From assembly GCA_964036045.1 (NCBI GenBank), contig OZ038382.1, positions 152,718,961-152,782,960 on the forward strand: 64,000 bases of DNA, given 5' to 3'. The DNA is from Eutreptiella sp. 'Long Island Sound 2002' (taxonomy: Eukaryota; Euglenozoa; Euglenophyceae; Eutreptiales; Eutreptiaceae). The notes under the pieces were generated by a model. That model made no database searches, was not told the DNA's origin, and worked only from the letters and a program-made list of their open reading frames with translations. The position numbers were made by a program, and so were the translations under genes. Positions 54,284-64,000 of this stretch are shown piece by piece (position 1 is the stretch's first letter; the number at the start of each line of letters is the position of its first letter).

Positions 54284-55027
54284 CATACGGCGCCAGTAAG
54301 CATGTTCACCAGAGCAGCCCCAGTCAGGGGTGCACATAACAACTCTTCCCCCCTCATAAGCGATTTTGGTTAGAACCTTCGCGAGCAGGGAGAAGGGAGG
54401 GTTAGCATACGCTAGGCCCATTGCTTTCCAGAAGAAACGGAAAGCATTGTTCAGTTGTTTCGAGCAGTACAACTGCATGATGTGCTGTTGTTGGCTCGCA
54501 AACAATTCCACCTGGATCTCATCCAGGTTTACCTGAAGGGCCGCCAGTCCATTTTCAAGAATGTGACGGGCCAATTGGTAGTTTTCAGTACGATAGTTAG
54601 TCTTGGATGCGTAGCGCAGCCCAGACTCTTTTCGTCCTGACAGCTCCAAAGGTACGGAGAATAGCCCACTGCCAAAGTCGCAGTGCAAAGAATAGGGGCG
54701 CTGGAGGGACAGCATTTTTACCTGGGGGTTTCTTCGTAGGAAGTCGGTGCCAATGACGATGTCAAAGGCGTCGGTGTCCAGCACTCTGCAGTGTTGGGTC
54801 ACGGTTTCGTCGCCCAGACATATAGTCACATCGACCCCCCCCAAGGAATGGATGGTACGCCCATCCCCTACTCTTATGGCCACGGTCTTAGGTTTCTTGA
54901 AAGTCTTTAGCAGGCGCCGGGCAACTATGGAAAGTGTTGCACCGGTGTCAAGCACCGCTCGAAAAACCTGATCCCCGATTTTCACGAGGATCTTGAAAAA
55001 GAAGTCCTCCTCTTCGGAGCCGCCCCC
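54284..55027 (-). pseudogene. Element A protease and methyltransferase-like module
   Basis: The aspartic protease has AVLDTGATLS and, about 65 residues later, FDIVIGTDFLRR. About 75 residues after that comes a second module: VELFASQQQHIMQLYC, then AYANPPFSLLAKVLTKI, then VVMCTPDWG. The VELFAS...NPPF...P-W spacing resembles the N6-adenine methyltransferase-like (Dam) domain of DIRS-type elements, in which NPPF/DPPY is the active-site motif. The module continues at 18924-19138 beyond B. The frame is open upstream to a TAG at 55028, on whose other side gag lies in the same frame. The similarity is by motif and order only. Confidence 0.75.
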
Positions 55028-55441
55028 CTACTCCTCATCAGGGTACTTGACATCCACCCCTGCAGCAATGAGGGACTTGGCCATCCACGCCAAGCACCTC
55101 TTCTTGGAATTATTCCCCTCAGGGGTAGCGTTATCCCCTTGGGGGCGCTTCTTGGGGTCACCTGCGGCAGGAGCGGGTGTAGCAGCAGGAGTGGGTGTAG
55201 CAATGGGCGCTGATGAGCGCGTGTGGGGGTTAGGGGGTCCATTTTTGCCACCCCCCTTGCCACCTCCTTTACCACCTTTATCCCCATTCAGGGGATTTTT
55301 GGCAGGCGTTTGGGTCTTCTGGCGTTCCGCCTCCTGACGCTTGAGTTTGTCACTCTCGCGTTTCTTGATGTGGCGTTCGTCCTCGTAGTGACGACGTTTG
55401 CCACAGTAACCACAAGTGATGGTACACCTGAAATGGTCCTG
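55028..55441 (-). pseudogene. Element A Gag C-terminus, ending in UAG
   Basis: After the D insertion site the frame continues with a Cys/His cluster (RCTITCGYCGKRRHYEDERH), then a Lys/Arg-rich and a Gly/Lys-rich stretch (GGKGGGKGGGKNG), as expected for nucleocapsid. It ends GAG GAG UAG GGG, and the protease is open in the same frame directly afterwards. UAG followed by G is a known readthrough-prone context, so this stop may be natural. Confidence 0.8.
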
Positions 55442-55445
55442 ATGG

Positions 55446-56361
55446 TGAAGCGGTACCGGGTGAGCGACCATTTTTCCCCGAAATCCTTCTTGTATCAGCG
55501 CAAGAAAAACTTTTGAACACGTTGCCTTCTACAGCGCCACACCACCGAGCTTTTTCCTGCTTGTGCCTTTTTTGCTTTTGCCGCTTGATCCTGCTTGGTT
55601 TCTCGAAACTCCTGCTTGGTTTCTCAAAGATCCTGCTTGGTTTCTCAAAACTCCTGCTTGGTTTCTCAAAGATCCTGCTTGGTTTCTCACGCTCCTGCTT
55701 GAAGACCCGCACCAGCAGCAGCAACATACCAGTAGCAGCGACAGCACAAAAGGCGTAGACCCCGTCAATGTGATTCATCGTGTTCACATCCAACGGAGTC
55801 ATTTTGGAGCAGAGCTCTTTTCTTATCCCTTCACGATGCAGCCAGCGCTTATAGCGGAAGGGGGCTGCGAGGAAGGGCCTTCTTCATGGCCTGGGCAGCC
55901 GCGATACTGCAGCTCGTAACTACAGTGAGGGCCACTGATGCCCGCTGCTTGGCGCACGGCTCGCGTTGGCTTACAAATAAATCTGCGAGCTTTGCATGCT
56001 CGCCTGGAGCAAAAACAAGCCTGCAAAGCAGACCACAGACAAACTGTTACTCTACACGGTACGCAGCGCCAAAGGCGTGCAGCGCTAACATCGCCTAATA
56101 CCAATGCGACGGATCTCGTCGAACCTGCAGTCGAAGCACTAACGCATTGGTATCCCTACCTTTACCTGCTTACCAGCTCCTTTTATTATAAAAAATCCAC
56201 AACAGGAATCACGCTTCACTCGATTAAATTATCCTTGATCCACGTGGAATTACGTCTTTTGCTGCGCGCGGAGGCCGTCGCGACAGTCGCGGCGACGACG
56301 CTGGTGGACGCAATTCTCTGAAAGCATCGGTAGCGGATGGGGGACAGCCCATTCCGCGTCA
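55446..56361 (-). repeat. Element D 3' LTR with 24-bp repeats
   Basis: At about 55589-55705 a 24-bp unit (CCTGCTTGGTTTCTCAAA plus a variable six) is repeated about five times. The LTR differs from the other copy at two adjacent bases near 55462 only, as far as I can see, which indicates a recent insertion. Confidence 0.93.
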
Positions 56362-56627
56362 CCTCCCTCCTTAAGAGGATTGCGTACGCCATCCTTCACG
56401 CAGCTTCCTTGTTGGGAGACGCTTTGCTGAGTCGCAGGACTTCAAGTCGGCGGGGAGCAGCCAATGGAGCAGCCGCTCCAATACATCCCTCAGAGCCGTC
56501 ACATGGTCCCCGGCTCTGCTGCACTTGAGGGCGTCTCGTCCTGCTTCGTCCATTCTCTTTCGGCTCGTTCTCGGTCGCTGTTGCAAATGGCGTCTGTCTT
56601 GAATACGGACGCAGCTCAGATTTATTT

Positions 56628-57543
56628 TGAAGCGGTACCGGGTACGCGACCATTTTTCCCCGAAATCCTTCTTGTATCAGCGCAAGAAAAACTTTTGAAC
56701 ACGTTGCCTTCTACAGCGCCACACCACCGAGCTTTTTCCTGCTTGTGCCTTTTTTGCTTTTGCCGCTTGATCCTGCTTGGTTTCTCGAAACTCCTGCTTG
56801 GTTTCTCAAAGATCCTGCTTGGTTTCTCAAAACTCCTGCTTGGTTTCTCAAAGATCCTGCTTGGTTTCTCACGCTCCTGCTTGAAGACCCGCACCAGCAG
56901 CAGCAACATACCAGTAGCAGCGACAGCACAAAAGGCGTAGACCCCGTCAATGTGATTCATCGTGTTCACATCCAACGGAGTCATTTTGGAGCAGAGCTCT
57001 TTTCTTATCCCTTCACGATGCAGCCAGCGCTTATAGCGGAAGGGGGCTGCGAGGAAGGGCCTTCTTCATGGCCTGGGCAGCCGCGATACTGCAGCTCGTA
57101 ACTACAGTGAGGGCCACTGATGCCCGCTGCTTGGCGCACGGCTCGCGTTGGCTTACAAATAAATCTGCGAGCTTTGCATGCTCGCCTGGAGCAAAAACAA
57201 GCCTGCAAAGCAGACCACAGACAAACTGTTACTCTACACGGTACGCAGCGCCAAAGGCGTGCAGCGCTAACATCGCCTAATACCAATGCGACGGATCTCG
57301 TCGAACCTGCAGTCGAAGCACTAACGCATTGGTATCCCTACCTTTACCTGCTTACCAGCTCCTTTTATTATAAAAAATCCACAACAGGAATCACGCTTCA
57401 CTCGATTAAATTATCCTTGATCCACGTGGAATTACGTCTTTTGCTGCGCGCGGAGGCCGTCGCGACAGTCGCGGCGACGACGCTGGTGGACGCAATTCTC
57501 TGAAAGCATCGGTAGCGGATGGGGGACAGCCCATTCCGCGTCA
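56628..57543 (-). repeat. Element D 5' LTR
   Basis: Same as 55446-56361, offset by exactly 1182 bp, including the 24-bp repeats at about 56771-56887. On the minus strand the adjoining internal sequence starts AAATAAATCTGAGC, which does not start with TGG, so no standard primer-binding site is apparent. Confidence 0.93.
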
Positions 57544-57547
57544 ATGG

Positions 57548-57864
57548 GTCACAGGTTTCCCATCTTTGGTATGCTGCTGACGTTTCATCTGCAGCATACA
57601 GCCACTGCGGAGATCGCAGTCAGAGGCATGACAAGGTCCCCCCTTGTCATTGACAGGTTTGCAGTAGAACACGGGGGGTGTACCTGCATCAGGTTTAACC
57701 CCATTCATGGCACGTAGGTTACCCCTCCCTTTACCACCTCCCTGGTTGGTGTTAGTGGGATTTTTAGGCCCTTTCCCTTCGCCACGTTCGGGGGTAGGGG
57801 TACCACCTCGACCCAAAATGCTTCTTGAGGAATTTCTCCATGTGGGAGTCATTCTCTCTCTCAA
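57548..57864 (-). pseudogene. Element A Gag middle, Cys-rich part
   Basis: This frame carries a Gly/Lys-rich stretch and then a Cys-rich cluster (FYCKPVNDKGGPC, CDLRSGC) up to the D insertion. It continues after D at 55441. It is one base out of frame with the main gag ORF; the overlap (57764-57864) lies around GRGGTPTPERGEG. Either a mutation or a programmed shift separates them. Confidence 0.7.
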
Positions 57865-59338
57865 GAGCTAGCTCAATCAAGAGGTCCACCAGTTCATCGT
57901 ACGAGTGGGTCCTGCTCTTCCTCTCAGAGGTGGAGCGGCAATCATCCCACGTACGTTGGGGGATCTTACTCATGAGCCACAGGTGAGACTCAGTGGCTCC
58001 GTAGGAACCCACGTTCATCCTCGAAAACAAGTACTCCAAGTCGCACACATATTCAGAAATTGGCGCAGCGGATGGAAACTTAGGGAGCATACGTAGCTCC
58101 TCGATCTGTGTGCGTACGTTGAGGTCAGTCTCATAGACTGAGAATGTTTTCTCCAACCTCAGGAGTACCTCTGCCCAGGTAGAACAGGTTTTCACAATCT
58201 GTTTCACCTGTTTTTGCAAAATTTTCTTTTTGCATGAGCGTTTCAGCAGTGAGCATTTGGTGGCCACATCCACATGGGATTGGCCAGTCAGCAAAAGGAA
58301 CTCTGCAAATTCTTCTGCCCATTCGAGCAGATTTTTGGGGTCGAACTTCGGCAGTTCCAGCTGGATGTTCGCCTTGGCAATAGGTCTGCCCCTCTTCCCA
58401 CCCCCCGGAGTTAGGCCTGAAGGCGACACGCCGGCAAGAGGTGCCAGGGCTGACAGCCCTCTTTTCTCAATCTCTGTGACAGGCACGTCCTGTAGTTTAG
58501 CCATAGGCACTGTCCTGGCACGGGGGTGAAAGGGGCTGGGGCAGGTGACCTTAGGCAACAGCCTTGAGACCCTTGATCTCTTAAGATCTTCGGCCAGGGT
58601 ACTCAGTCCTGGAGAGAGAGAGGGCAACTCTGGCTTGGGTAAGGGTTCTGCAATACCCAGTTTAGCCTTAATGGCCTCCGATAGGGCCGTCACATCTGGA
58701 TCTTCTGATCCAGACAGGAGTTTGGCCAACAGTTCGCCCGTATGATCCAGGGCACCGTAGGTTGGCCTTGGATAATGTTGTTCCTCAACTCGAGTCGGGC
58801 CCACTTCGGGAGCCCTTGGGGTTGGACAACATGCTCTTGGATACTCAGGTCTTGGTCGTCTTGGCGGGGATGCAGTCTCGGCTCTGTCGGACGGCGGGCC
58901 AGAGTGCGCGTAGGACCCTAGGTCTGTACGTGGTCTGGATCCATGTACTGCCAATGGCTCCTCTCCATCTTCTCCACGAATGGATTTGTAGTACTCTTCA
59001 TGGAGGATGTATTCATCCATTTTCTTCCTCAGTTCCTCATACTCCTCAGGGCCTTCAATCGCTGTTGAGGATGAAGCCGGAGAGTTGGATCTGGATAGTA
59101 AGGCTGCTACACGTCTGTGGAGATGACTGAAGCTGTCTCCACCGTGGGCCGCTAGGGCCTCGGTGGTAAGGCCTTTATTTTCTTCCGCCCTTCTGCATTC
59201 TGGATCTCCTTGGGACCCAGATGCGCCACTGAGATGTTGTGGAGCTCGGTAAGGTGGTTCACTCATAGGGTGGGCCATGCTGCCCATTTGCACTTGGACA
59301 GTTCTGATGGGCCAGGTCCTGACGCTTGGCGTGGACAT
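57764..59338 (-). pseudogene. gag: Element A Gag
   Basis: 524 codons from the ATG at 59336-59338; the frame is open a little further to a GTG at 59371. The N-terminal half is Pro/Ser-rich and probably disordered. The capsid-type gag domain lies in the last third (LELPKFDPKNLLEWAEEFAE, FSVYETDLNVRTQIEELRML, YVCDLEYLFSRM). It ends SRWYPYPRTWRRERA at a stop, with the Cys-rich part of gag lying in another frame, so it is probably truncated by a frameshift. Confidence 0.85.
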
Positions 59339-59406
59339 GATGAACTTGTTGTTGAGCTTTGTGTGCTGCACTTCTTCTCACGGTCGGTTCAAAAGGTCAC
59401 AAGGGA

Positions 59407-59420
59407 CTGTCTCTGCTACC
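59407..59420 (-). other. Element A primer-binding site
   Basis: Just inside the 5' LTR the minus strand reads GGTAGCAGAGACAG, preceded by C where T is expected. It shares GGTAGCAGAG with C's site, suggesting the same primer tRNA. Confidence 0.55.
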
Positions 59421-60129
59421 GGAAAGATGTCCTTGATTTATGCCCTAGATATTTTGATGAAATCCTGCAGGTTTTGTAGTTGAAAACCCAAACCAAAGCA
59501 GCAAGTAGAGCAAGAACAGGATGTGGATCGAATCAATGATTGGTTTTGGAATCCAGTGTAACACAGAAGGGCTGCAGATAGACAAAGCAGGTTTATACAC
59601 AAAGATTCAATCACAGATGGATAATACAAAAGATTTTATATGAAAATTGGTCTGACTCTTGCCTCAGAGATAGCATTAGGCACTTCATGTGCACTCTTTT
59701 GGGTGTAATGGTGCTGGTTAGGAATGTGGGGCATAGATGTCAGGACCACACAGAAAATGACTTGGCCAAGCAACTGAATTCAGAAACAGTTACAAAGTAG
59801 GACCACAATAAGTTGTAGAAACAATTGAGTATAGGGGTCTTGGGGTGGGAGACCACTAGGCTTAACCTCCAAGGCCTAAAGCATGAAATGCCTATTTCAT
59901 TTTGGTATATCCTCCATGAAGGAAGGTACCTCCGCTCAGTTGAGTGGTAGGGGTGAACTTCATGGGGGGCTAGGGTCACAACCCTAGTTACTTTGAGAAA
60001 GTGTACTTTAGGCAACAAAAGAGAGATAAAAACACTTAAGTTTGTCTTAGCATCAACAAAAGGGTTTTAAGGGGGGCTTGGCCTGGATCAAGCCCTCCAA
60101 GAAAGACATGGCAGTGAGTTTTTCTTACT
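59421..60129 (-). repeat. Element A 5' LTR
   Basis: Direct copy of 11671-12379, directly upstream of the primer-binding site and gag. Outer target copy CCAAG at 60130-60134. Confidence 0.85.
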
Positions 60130-60134
60130 CCAAG

Positions 60135-60685
60135 TTAGCGGGATTTTTCCTTACACATGGTATCCATGCCGGATGGTTAAGCAAATTGGACCTCTTGAGC
60201 AGATTCAGAAGATTCGGTTGTGGAGATTCGTCAAATTCTACCATCGGGCATGGATTCAAAGCTGCCATCGTCGAACATCGACAATTCAGCGATCCGCTCA
60301 TTATATTGCATAGAGATCGGATGATATTTAGATTGCGTGTGCGGGTGGGATCTGTAGCCACAATTTGTGAACTGAGAAGTGTGGCAAATGAAGAGAAAAC
60401 ACATGACGAAGATTTTGGCGGATAGTGCTCGGATACTTTTGAGCACCAAAAATTAAGTTCATCAATGGAAGAAGAGATGAATGCAAAAATGGAAATGGAT
60501 AGTTTTTCTTGGATGTCGTTCAGAAACTATACGAGGAGAAAGGTGAATGAAAAATGCAGAAATTTAGAGAGAGAAATGCAGCAAAAACAAGGAGCATATT
60601 TTTTCTCTATTCAAAATGTTTTTTGGACAATAATAACGGCGTGAAAAAAAATTGGATTTGATGATTTTCATGTAAGAGGAAGAAA
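60135..60685. other. Right flank of element A, no gene recognised
   Basis: AT-rich unique sequence. 60189-60239 resembles 8358-8409 over about 50 bp (shared CTCTTGAGCAGATTCAG), a small dispersed repeat outside element A on both sides. Confidence 0.5.
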
Positions 60686-61225
60686 AACATGTCGTTTATT
60701 CCATACCACACTTTGCAATAACATTCATACAAGGTGACATGCATGCTCTCCAGTCTTTCCTTCTCTCCAATCCAATCATATTACAAAAAGGTTATAGAGA
60801 CATGCCGTTGGGGGACGTACAAAGGCATGTTTCTGAGTCCTTACAACTCTCTGCAATAGCATTCATGCGTGCTTTCATACTTAATCTTCATTTGGTGAAA
60901 TTCCTTTCTACCTTCTCCATCCGATCATATTCACACTGTTGCACAGGGAAGAAAGGCATGTTCTTTACCTTCTATAGGACGTGACAATAGCATTTATGCA
61001 AGGCAACATACGCACTTTCCATTTGGTTGAATTCATTCCTTCTTTCCAATCCGATCATATGCCATAGAGTGTATTAAAACACACCAACCTGAGAGGACCA
61101 AAGGCATGTTCTTTACCACGTACGGCATTCTGCAATAGCTTGCATGTGATGTACTTTACTCTCCATAGAATTTCCGTCTTTTTCTATACTCTAATCTTAC
61201 ACCATAAAGTAAAGACACACTGTTG
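60686..61225. repeat. Degenerate ~135-bp tandem repeat, four copies
   Basis: GGCATGT-type landmarks at about 60687, 60824, 60955 and 61103 head four diverged units that also share a CAATAGCATTCATGC-like block and a CCGATCATAT-like block in the same order. Spacing 131-148 bp. No protein is apparent. Confidence 0.65.
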
Positions 61226-64000
61226 GAAATCATGGTTCAAACATTACCTGAAATATCGCGGTGACCACCCGAGGTAAAAGAAATCCCTGAGCTGCAGAGC
61301 CCACAAAATCAAACATTTCACTGATTCTAGTCGCATCAACAAGCGGAGGGGGGCTCCACGAGATGGGGAAGGGCAGTGCGCGGGCTGCGATCGCCTCTCA
61401 AGGGTATCTGTCAGACGACGAATTGAGATTGCACGATATGCACATGCATGATCAGGTATTTATAACAAAGAACGATGAGCATGTTGAGGAATTTCAATGA
61501 AGCAATGATACATGATATGTTGTGGAGGGTGTGGAAAAGTAAGGTTAAATGAATCCTTCGTCTTTCGTGCTTGGTCTGCCTTTTCCTTTGCTGGTGCGAA
61601 GCACCATCAAAACAAAAGCCTTATTACGTTTTTAGCCATTTTCGGGTCACCTTTCTATGTCGGAAATGCAGCCGGGCGGTGACAAACAAACGCAACAACA
61701 CTCATGGTTAAGCTAGCAGCGCAAGGACAGGGAGGGTGCATTGGGCAACATTAGCGACATAGGATGCAAATAGCATATAATTGACACATTCATAACTCGG
61801 GCCTATTGTATCGGATTTTGACGAAATTAAGGGCAACTTTGGTCAATTTGGGGGTGTTCTTTTCATTTTTGAGCTTAAAAGGCGGCTGAGTGCGCTGAGA
61901 ACTGTCAAATCGAAAAGCGGTTCTAAAATAAACACACGGCGTTTTCTCGATTGAACAGCAAGACGAGGCTTTTAGAATCGTACATAAATCTTGTCTTAGA
62001 TGGAGATTTTGTGCATCGTAGCCCTATTTCACTTCCGACGGTCAAAATGAATAATCGCAAATGCCGGCGACTGCAAAATGCACGCGTGCAGAGCAAATAA
62101 ATAATACGTCAAATAGATTTCATGAGATTTGGGGCCTGTGGCTTACATACAGTGTTGTTCGGCACCTCAACTTTGCTAGTGCACCTTTAAATCGCATCCC
62201 TAGCTTATATGGAATTAGTGGATGCTGGTGAAGAAGTTCAATCCTTGTAAAGGTCCTAACTTTCAAAACAGCCATGATTGATCAAAACGAATATGACGGC
62301 GCGAATTAGCTGTTTGAGGCGGTCATTTAGAGGGGCTGCATCGTACACTTTTGGGATATGTTTCATTTCGGCGTGCGGATCGTATATAATGGCATAAGGA
62401 CTGCTTTTAGAGGGGGTCGGGGCCCCATTCCCGGGCCCTCCAATTAAAAGCCCCGCATGGGGGGGGAGGTGAAAGAGCACTTTCACAATGGCCGCGGATA
62501 GGGTGATTTGCCCACCAGTCAGCTGTTGCCAAGTGACTTGTCCAAAACTGCGCGGGTCACAATCAAGCCTAGTGAGTAATGTCACCGATGAGTGGGCAGA
62601 ATCTAAACACATGCCTGCGTACAGCTTGACCCAAGCTACTCTGAAATTCCTTCGTTGGTTTGTTTTGATACGATTTACCCCATGGCTCAACAAGGTTCTG
62701 CTAAAGAGTTCACTGCCCAGCCGCCATTTTTTGCTGCCTTTTGTTCAGTACCGGTCACGGTTGGGCTTCGGGAGAGGGTTCATTGGCTTACCACGCAAAA
62801 ACCATGTTGGTCACTTGGTAGAGGACGATCCATGCTACTCATTTACACCAATTTTGCATGAAATGGACATACGGCTAGTTTGTAGTCAGGGAGACCGTGC
62901 AACAACATACAGGGTGCAGGTTTTGCTCTTGTTCAACTCTCTGCTCAACTCGACATAGAATGCACCATTTCGGCAACCACGCCAAATTATGCCGAACTCA
63001 GCTTAAAAAGATATCAGAAGGAAAATTATGTTTAGTTTCTATCATAGTGATAAAAATTCACTTCATACCGTTCCGAAACAAAGAAATAAATGCTGCTTGG
63101 CCACATTTGGGTATGCAGCCTTTGCCATCTGACAGATGCCATTGCCACATGCGTGGGGTAGACGGGCATTTGAAGATCCGATTCCTATGCTCAGGTTTAT
63201 GTGCTGTACATGTGGACCTTAGACACACATATGAGCGACATGATCAAAACTCAACATTCATTGGTGTCAATGATGAGCCATTCCAGCCTTTTCTGACAAA
63301 CTGGTCGCCGGTCTGTTGCGCAGCGGTCGGTCGTAGCAACCGCCGTTCCGCATTTAGCTCCATCGTTCGCAATTCGCACTTTGCTTCAGTCCTTCTGATT
63401 TTTGCCCATGTTAGCAAATTTTTGGACATGGCTGTGCTTGTTATCAAGCTATTAGCCATTTCAAGTTTGTATCATGTGTCATCATGAGTGGGTTCAGGAG
63501 GGCAGGCATCTCTCTTTTCAGCCCGGAAAATTTTCTTGCCAGCCTGGATCCGTGTCGTCTGGCCGATCAAGTACCGCCTCCATCTGCTGCAGAACCTGCT
63601 GCAGAACCTGCTGCTGAAGCTGTGCTACCCTCACTTGAAGCATCTCCCCAGAGAGTTCAGAAGGTAGATTTCCATTGCCAGGCCGCTAGTCGAGCAATCA
63701 ACATGGCCACTCGGCATGACCCACGGAACATGAGGCTTGGTGGTTTTGTCACTTCCTAGTCTTTCAAAGAAGCAGCAGCCAATTATGAGAAAGAACAGGA
63801 GATGAACAAGGAAAAGCCTGCAGCAAGGCGCCAAGCAGGACGTGTAAGGCCTCGCGCCTTGCCACAGCACCAATAACCAAGGGCAAAGAGGGCACGGCGA
63901 AAGGACCCCCGCCCAGACGACAGTGCAGTGGCGCACGCAGACCCAGAACCCCCAGCCCCCCCCCCCCCCCCAGGGAGGTGGAACACAGTTCCGACTCCGA
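61226..64000. other. No gene recognised
   Basis: AT-moderate DNA. Frames of up to 196 codons (62897-63487, plus) and 145 codons (62256-62693, minus) show no motif, no splice context that I trust and no compositional sign of coding. A short CTGCTGCAGAACCTG repeat lies at 63588-63622, and a C-run near 63957. Confidence 0.5.

Larger units (their letters stand above)
55446..57543 (-). mobile_element. Element D: LTR-dominated non-autonomous element
   Basis: Two 916-bp direct repeats (TG...CA) surround only 266 bp (56362-56627). ATGG at 55442-55445 and 57544-57547 is the target duplication. Taking D out with one ATGG joins the two parts of A's gag in frame. The minus-strand purine tract AAGGAGGGAGG next to the left repeat sets the orientation. 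The internal part has no open frame of note, so D depends on other elements. It is like a TRIM, but with LTRs far longer than the interior. Confidence 0.92.
11671..60129 (-). mobile_element. Element A: Ty3/gypsy LTR retrotransposon, split by B and D
   Basis: This is the outermost element, about 11 kb without its insertions (about 13.3 kb if D is counted). Two direct 709-bp repeats bound it, with about 11 differences between them. The outer flanks share CCAAG at 11666-11670 and 60130-60134, a likely target duplication (exact edge uncertain by 1 bp). Read on the minus strand the order is 5' LTR, gag, Cys/His-rich gag end, protease, methyltransferase-like module, RT, RNase H, integrase, chromodomain, 3' LTR. 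B interrupts the protease-RT interval and D interrupts gag; in both cases the frame is continuous once the insert and one target copy are removed. In-frame TGA and TAG codons in pol and a frameshift in integrase show that it is dead. Confidence 0.9.

Noticed and set aside
55350-55802. Frames of 118-150 codons in D's LTRs with repeated KPSR/FEKPSR-type peptides
   Set aside because: They translate the 24-bp LTR repeats, whose length is a multiple of three and therefore stays open in several frames on both strands.
62256-62693. 145-codon minus-strand frame as a gene
   Set aside because: No motif, no codon bias, no splice signals; similar frames are expected by chance in 3 kb.

Overview
This window is eukaryotic and made almost entirely of repeats. 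There are no operons, no bacterial-style gene packing, and no rRNA, CRISPR or intact tRNA genes. Its core is a stack of nested LTR retrotransposons of the Ty3/gypsy (chromovirus-like) kind, all read on the minus strand. The host looks like a large, repeat-rich genome of an alga or other protist. The Cys/His-rich Gag and a reverse-transcriptase fragment are of types I associate with microalgal and dinoflagellate genomes, but the sequence does not fix the species and I hold this loosely.

Layout. 1-11665 is flanking DNA: microsatellites, long G-runs, one plausible terminal exon, one decayed RT fragment, one tRNA-derived repeat, and a seven-copy 193-bp satellite (10243-11577). Element A spans 11671-60129. 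Inside it are element B (19143-54279, 274-bp LTRs, target duplication CTAG) and, in the Gag region, element D (55446-57543, 916-bp LTRs around only 266 bp, target duplication ATGG). Inside B is element C (21949-35144, 2357-bp LTRs, target duplication AGGG). B also carries two further insertions: E1 (38803-40061) and the strange 8.3-kb segment E2 (42167-50482). E2 is itself split by insert F (45051-48233). 60130-64000 is flanking DNA with one decayed tandem repeat.

Removing B, C or D together with one 4-bp target copy restores the reading frame exactly in each case, which makes the nesting secure. By-eye LTR differences are about 11/709 for A, 6/274 for B, 18/2357 for C and 2/916 for D. A is necessarily older than B, and B older than C; D is the youngest by divergence.

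C is the only coding-intact element: Gag and Pol are both open and separated by one in-frame UAG. A and B are dead, each with several stops and frameshifts. Points of most interest: (1) a module resembling N6-adenine methyltransferases (as in DIRS elements) between protease and RT in A, with a degenerate relative in C; (2) a roughly 1000-codon unknown ORF after integrase in B; (3) an approximately nine-fold excess of the tetranucleotide TCGA through all of B, including its LTR; (4) about 3 kb of E2 in which one strand is almost free of T; (5) in-frame UAG codons at the gag/pol boundary of A and C, in C followed by two hairpins.
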